From the NCBI GenBank assembly GCA_963576725.1, contig OY755242.1, forward strand, positions 22,751,315 through 22,815,314: a DNA stretch of 64,000 bases, written 5' to 3'. How positions within the stretch are numbered: position 1 is the stretch's first letter; each line of letters opens with the position of its first letter. A program made the position numbers and the translations under genes. The stretch is from Azorinus chamasolen. Its lineage: Eukaryota; Mollusca; Bivalvia; Cardiida; Solecurtidae. Shown in pieces: positions 60,026 through 64,000 of this stretch. The notes below the pieces were generated by a model. That model was not told the origin of the DNA and did not search any database. It saw nothing but the letters and a program-made list of their open reading frames with translations.

Positions 60026-60310
60026 CCAGAATTTTGGGGTGAAATCTTATTTAGATTTCATGTGGCGGAAAATTCTGGATGGCACACTCAGATACTGACC
60101 AGTGTAGCAACATAGAATTTCTGGATATGGTAGATAAGGCCAGATGTTAGGTGGAATTGATCTTTCCCTTGACCATGGGCACATTCCTGGGTAGGGAAAG
60201 TATCAATTTCAAAACAGTTAAAATTCAAATTTCTTATATCATAAATTAGGGGCCAGGGATAAGCCCGGAGCAGTGTCAGGACACTTGGTTTTTCCCGTGT
60301 ATCCCCTAAT
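60026..60310 (+). other. Three consecutive stem-loops in the retrotransposon 3' region
   Basis: The stems are CCAGAATTTT/AAAATTCTGG (60026-60078, with an inner TGAAATC/GATTTCA stem), AATTGATCTTTCCCT/AGGGAAAGTATCAATT (60155-60208) and ATTAGGGG/CCCCTAAT (60245-60310). They follow the hydrolase stop directly. The role is unknown; RNA structure or recombination sites are possible. Confidence 0.6.
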
Positions 60311-60354
60311 ATTTTGGCTTTCTACTTAGGCAGCAAGCATGGAATCTTTTGTCA

Positions 60355-60550
60355 TCAGTGGCAGATGACGGCGGGATATAAGGTCACCATTGGCAGGTGA
60401 CGGCGGCATAAATGCAGGCAATTGGTCACTTGGTGCAAGTGGCAGCAAAACTTAATTGTTACCGCTTGGAGGTGACGGCAGCCATAGAGGTCACCAGTTG
60501 CAGGTGACGGCAGCTTACAGTTCATAGCAACCACCAAGTGCTGGTGAAAA
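60355..60550 (+). repeat. GTGACGGC-type short repeats
   Basis: CAGGTGACGGC or a close variant occurs at about 60362 (AGATGACGGC), 60394, 60468 and 60501, spaced 30-75 bp and partly alternating with GGTCACC. This is a locally GC-rich patch at the end of the retrotransposon. Confidence 0.6.
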
Positions 60551-61379
60551 TAATGCTTATCGCTGGTCAGTAGGTCCGGGTGTTTCTATCCAGAGTTTTT
60601 CCAATTCATTCCTAGTATGGCAAACCCTACAGGAGTGGAAGCACATTGTGATCTTATTCTCCACATTATAAATTATAGTTTCCATTGTAAGCTATGGTTA
60701 ATGATGACTGTTAAAATGCAGATGAGTTGTTACTGTATATGCATGAACATTATATTGGGAAGTAATTTTGGCAGGAAATATATTTTAGAGTATCTGAATA
60801 TATTATATGTGACGCAAAATTAAATGTAGTGAGCAGTATGTTGTTGTTTCTATCTTATGTCATGAAATAAAAGCGAATTTGTGAAGTTTTAATAAAGGCA
60901 TTAGAAGCAGACGGAATTCTTCACATGTGCAAATTTTCATAACAGGCAAAGGGTTTACAGGATGTTACTCGAGGTCAGTGAGGGTGTTTACAATCATCAG
61001 AAATCACTCGTTTTATTTTAACCCTTATCATCCAAGGGCGACTGTTATTCAATATGCACATGGTTTTTAACAATCATAAACCAGGGTTGTGGGAAATTTG
61101 GACAATATTTCAAAATATATGAGCAGATGAGTTTTGTGTGTGTCAGCATAGTAAGTGTTAAGAAACTGAATGAACAAGAGAGTCGTCACGGGTGACAAAT
61201 GCCCCCAAAGTGTTTGACACCGAAATGCATTTTGGCGGAAAAACAATACAATGTAATGCAGGTGTAACATGAAATTTTGATGCTGTTAAAAATGACACAG
61301 GAGTCAGTTCTTAACATTAGAAACAGAACCTTTGGATTATGATAGCTAAGAAAAGAGCCAAGCGTCAAAACTTAGTTAA

Positions 61380-62996
61380 AAAGGACCCTAAGTCATTCTC
61401 AACGTTAAAAAGGACCCTGGGTTGATTGTCAACGTTTAAGGTATAGGAGATATGCTCTGGACAAGCTTTTTGTATCTGGTAAGATATAGAAGATATGCTC
61501 CGGACTGTAAAATTGAGGTCAAAGGTCAAGGTCAAGGTCAGTGATCTGAAAATGGTACACGACTCTCCGACATCCCAAGATGAACTCACAAATCAAATTT
61601 GGAATCCGTAGCTGGTAAGGTATAGGAAAAATGCTCCGGACAAGCTTTGTGTAAAATCTAGGTCAAAGGTCAAGGTCACAGTGACCTGAAAATGGTACGC
61701 GACACACCGTCATCCCAAGATAAACTCACACATTAAATTTGGAATCCGTAGCTGGTAAGGTATAGGAGATATTCTCTGGACAACCTTTTTTGTAACATTG
61801 AGGTCGAAGGTCAAGGTCAAGGTCACAGTGACCTGAAAATGGTACGCGACACTCCGCCATCTGAAGGTGATCTCACACACCAAATTTGGAATCCGTATCT
61901 GGTAAGGTATAAGAGATATGCTCTGGACAAGCTTTTTGTAAAATCGGTCAAGGTCAAGGTCAAGGTTAAGGTCATAGTGACCTGGAAATGGTACATGACA
62001 CTCCGCCATCCCAAGATGAACTCACACACCAAATTTGGAATCTGTAGCTGGTACGGTAAAGGAGATATGCTCCGGACAAGCTTTTTGTAAAATCGGTCAA
62101 AGGTCATGGTCAAGGTCACAGTGATCTGAAAATGGTACGAGACACTCCTCCATCCCAAGATGAACTCACACACCAAATTTGGAATCCTTAGCTGGTAAGG
62201 AATAGGAGATATACTCCGGACAAGCTTTTTGTAGCTGGTAAGGTATAAGCGGTTTTTAAAATCGAGGTCAAAGGTCAAGGTCAAGGTCACAGTGACCTGG
62301 AAATGGTACGCGACACTCCGCCATCCCAAGATGAACTCACACAGCAAATTTGGAATCTGTAGCTGGTAAGGTAAAGGAGATATGCTCCGGACAAGCTTTT
62401 TGTAAAATCGGTCAAAGGTCATGGTCAAGGTCACAGTGATCTGAAAATGATACGCAACACTCCTCCATCCCAAGATGAACTCACACACCAAATCTGGAAT
62501 CCTTAGCTGGTAAGGTATAGGAGATATACTCCGGACAAGCTTTTTGTAGCTGGTAAGGCATAAGCTTTTTTTTAAAATCAAGGTCAAAGGTCATGGTCAA
62601 GGTCACAGTGACCTGGAAATGGTACGCGACACTCCGCCATCCCAAGATGAACTCACACAGCAAATTTGGAATATGTAGCTGGTAAGGTAAAGGAGATATG
62701 CTCCGGACAAGCTTTTTGTAAAATCAAGGTCAAAGGTCAAGGTCAAGGTCACAGTGACATGAAAATGGTACGCGACACTCCCCCATCCCAAGATGAACTC
62801 ACACACCAAATTTGGTATCCGTAGCTGATGTGACAAAGGAAATATACTCCGGACAAAATGTACACACACCCACACACCCACCCACCCACCCACACACCCA
62901 CCCACCCACCCACACACCCACACACACACACACCCACACACGCACGGTGCGATCACTATATGCCGCCAAAGCCTAGCTTTGGGGGCATAAAAAGGA
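61380..62996 (-). repeat. Tandem-core element, ~150-bp units, minus orientation
   Basis: About nine units contain GGAGATATGCTCCGGACAAG and GGTCAAGGTCACAGTGACCT. It ends in an (ACACACCC)n tract and the reversed head GCCTAGCTTTGGGGGCATAA. Confidence 0.88.
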
Positions 62997-64000
62997 GTTT
63001 AATGCCGTATTTTGTTCCAAGATAAGTGCAGGTTAGGTTTGACTAGTACTACTTCATGCAGTTGTACCCTTAACACTGTAAATTGAGTATTTTTTATGAT
63101 ACATCGAAAATTACGACAGATAAGTCATTGACGACCTGTGAGGTGAAAATACAATAACTCGGAACATCTGATAATTCGGATCTTATATGTGGTCCGGCAA
63201 GCATCCGAGTTATTGCAATTAGACTGTACAAGTGAATGCCAACCCTCTTGAGTTATTGTGACAAAATCAGTATTTTAAATGGGCTGTAATCTCTACGAGA
63301 TTGTAACTCTTATGATGGTCAACAACTATGTGAAATTGGACTGGGACAGTTGTACTACTGTTGATACTATTTCAAACTACAGAATGTACCAATACCAAAA
63401 CATCCTATGTACAAATGCCGTTGTAAATGTAATGAATAATCATGTCATTATATCTTTCATGAATATTTATACACCAGGGAAAGGTCTAACACTATGGACC
63501 AATCAGTGGTAATCTTTGCAAACAGTTTCAGACTCCCATCAAAATCCAAATTGTCTGACAACTGCATAATTGTGACTTTGAAAAGAAAACATTGCTTTCA
63601 GAATATACAAAAAGGCAATCTTACAAATGCCCACAATGATGAAAACAGGTTTGCACTGAGCCCTTCAATATTTGATGAACATAAGATGACAAATGTTTCA
63701 CAGAGATTCCCATACCACTTCTCCATTTGTAAGAACAAGTCTGACTTTGTCCTCCTCCACTGATGCTGCTAATACCTCCACCATTGGTACAGGGCTTACA
63801 CCTTCTGTAATCACATTGAAACAAGAACATGAATAAACCACTGTACAGTGATACCTCCACCATTGGTACAGGGCTTAAATTCATCTTTTTAAAACGACAA
63901 AAAAAACTCGCTAAAGCTCATTTTTTATTGTTTTAAAAAGACTCATTTAATAAATCCAATAATCAAGAACACTCATGCAAGATCTTCTATATATTCATGA
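62997..64000. other. Unassigned right edge
   Basis: It contains the right terminus at 63203-63231, a family B right end at about 63430-63490, and CCTCCACCATTGGTACAGGG repeated 76 bp apart (63777 and 63853). No AIFM1 exon found. Confidence 0.4.

Larger units (their letters stand above)
55640..60905 (+). mobile_element. Ngaro-like tyrosine-recombinase retrotransposon (limits approximate)
   Basis: The coding order is gag (CCCH plus knuckle), RT-RNase H, tyrosine recombinase and SGNH hydrolase, all on the plus strand and all open. The leader has a repeated CTGGGAACCA-type motif (about 55718 and 55771). The 3' non-coding part (60015-60560) has three stem-loops and GTGACGGC repeats, and AATAAA occurs near 60866 and 60892. 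I could not find the split direct repeats expected of Ngaro, so the ends are estimates. Confidence 0.8.
54714..63234. mobile_element. Possible DNA transposon with ~28-bp inverted termini enclosing the Ngaro element
   Basis: TACAGTCTAATTGCATTAAT and the following TCGGAT (54714-54740) recur inverted at 63203-63231 (ATCCGAGTTATTGCAATTAG, then ACTGTA) with about three mismatches. Both ends carry TA outside CAGTC, as in Tc1/pogo-type elements. The interior holds the retrotransposon, a tandem-core element and unassigned sequence. I recognise no transposase. The two ends could also be separate fragments. Confidence 0.45.

Noticed and set aside
61823..62587. 254-codon minus-strand open frame with a repeating YKKLVRSISPIPYQLRIP-type pattern
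   Set aside because: It is a translation of the 150-bp tandem repeat. The repeat length keeps the frame open by chance, and the composition is that of the DNA repeat.
63621..63884. Candidate upstream AIFM1 exon on the minus strand
   Set aside because: The frame has no match to the AIFM1 FAD or NADH domains, and no paired splice sites fit.

Overview
The window looks like part of a bivalve mollusc nuclear genome, AT-rich and dominated by repeats. The evidence is intron-split animal genes with canonical GT-AG sites, dense foldback MITEs, TCCG-microsatellite elements with tandem cores like those described in clams and oysters, a PHD-finger LINE, and a tyrosine-recombinase retrotransposon. One 200-N assembly gap lies at 17142-17341. 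No species is claimed.

Three host genes can be reconstructed exon by exon. (1) VPS36 (ESCRT-II) is on the minus strand. Six coding exons between 12052 and 1308 encode the GLUE domain and the start of the next region, and the 3' end lies left of the window. (2) A 139-residue mitochondrial, single-membrane-span protein is on the plus strand, in three exons at 12426-12474, 24821-25032 and 28691-28849. It starts head-to-head with VPS36, and 373 bp separate the two ATGs. (3) AIFM1 (apoptosis-inducing factor) is on the minus strand. Its last five coding exons lie between 53033 and 46420, and the 5' part lies right of the window.

Almost everything else is transposon-derived. 1-12 kb: VPS36 introns full of hairpin MITEs that begin and end in TTAA, plus a SINE inside one of them. 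12.4-28.9 kb: introns of the mitochondrial gene, holding a broken CR1-like LINE (minus strand, 16.1-24.3 kb) cut by three tandem-core repeats and rearranged at the gap, and another tandem-core element at 13.8-15.7 kb. 29-46 kb: intergenic, with an 11-copy 157-bp satellite (32.5-34.3 kb), a duplicated 237-bp element carrying TTAGGG repeats, a 65-bp-type tandem array (35.2-36.8 kb), two large palindromes and many MITEs. 46-53 kb: AIFM1 with MITEs in its introns. 54.7-63.2 kb: a Ngaro/DIRS-type retrotransposon (55.9-60.0 kb) encoding gag, RT-RNase H, tyrosine recombinase and an SGNH hydrolase, flanked 8.5 kb apart by an inverted terminal repeat pair. 61.4-63.0 kb: a last tandem-core element.

The points most worth following up are: the apparently intact Ngaro-type element whose hydrolase frame has its GDSL block upstream of the first Met and beside a splice-acceptor-like site; the in-frame triplication of a VPS36 exon's 5' splice site; and the identical GCTCCTATAGGAGC-type centre shared by several otherwise different MITE hairpins.
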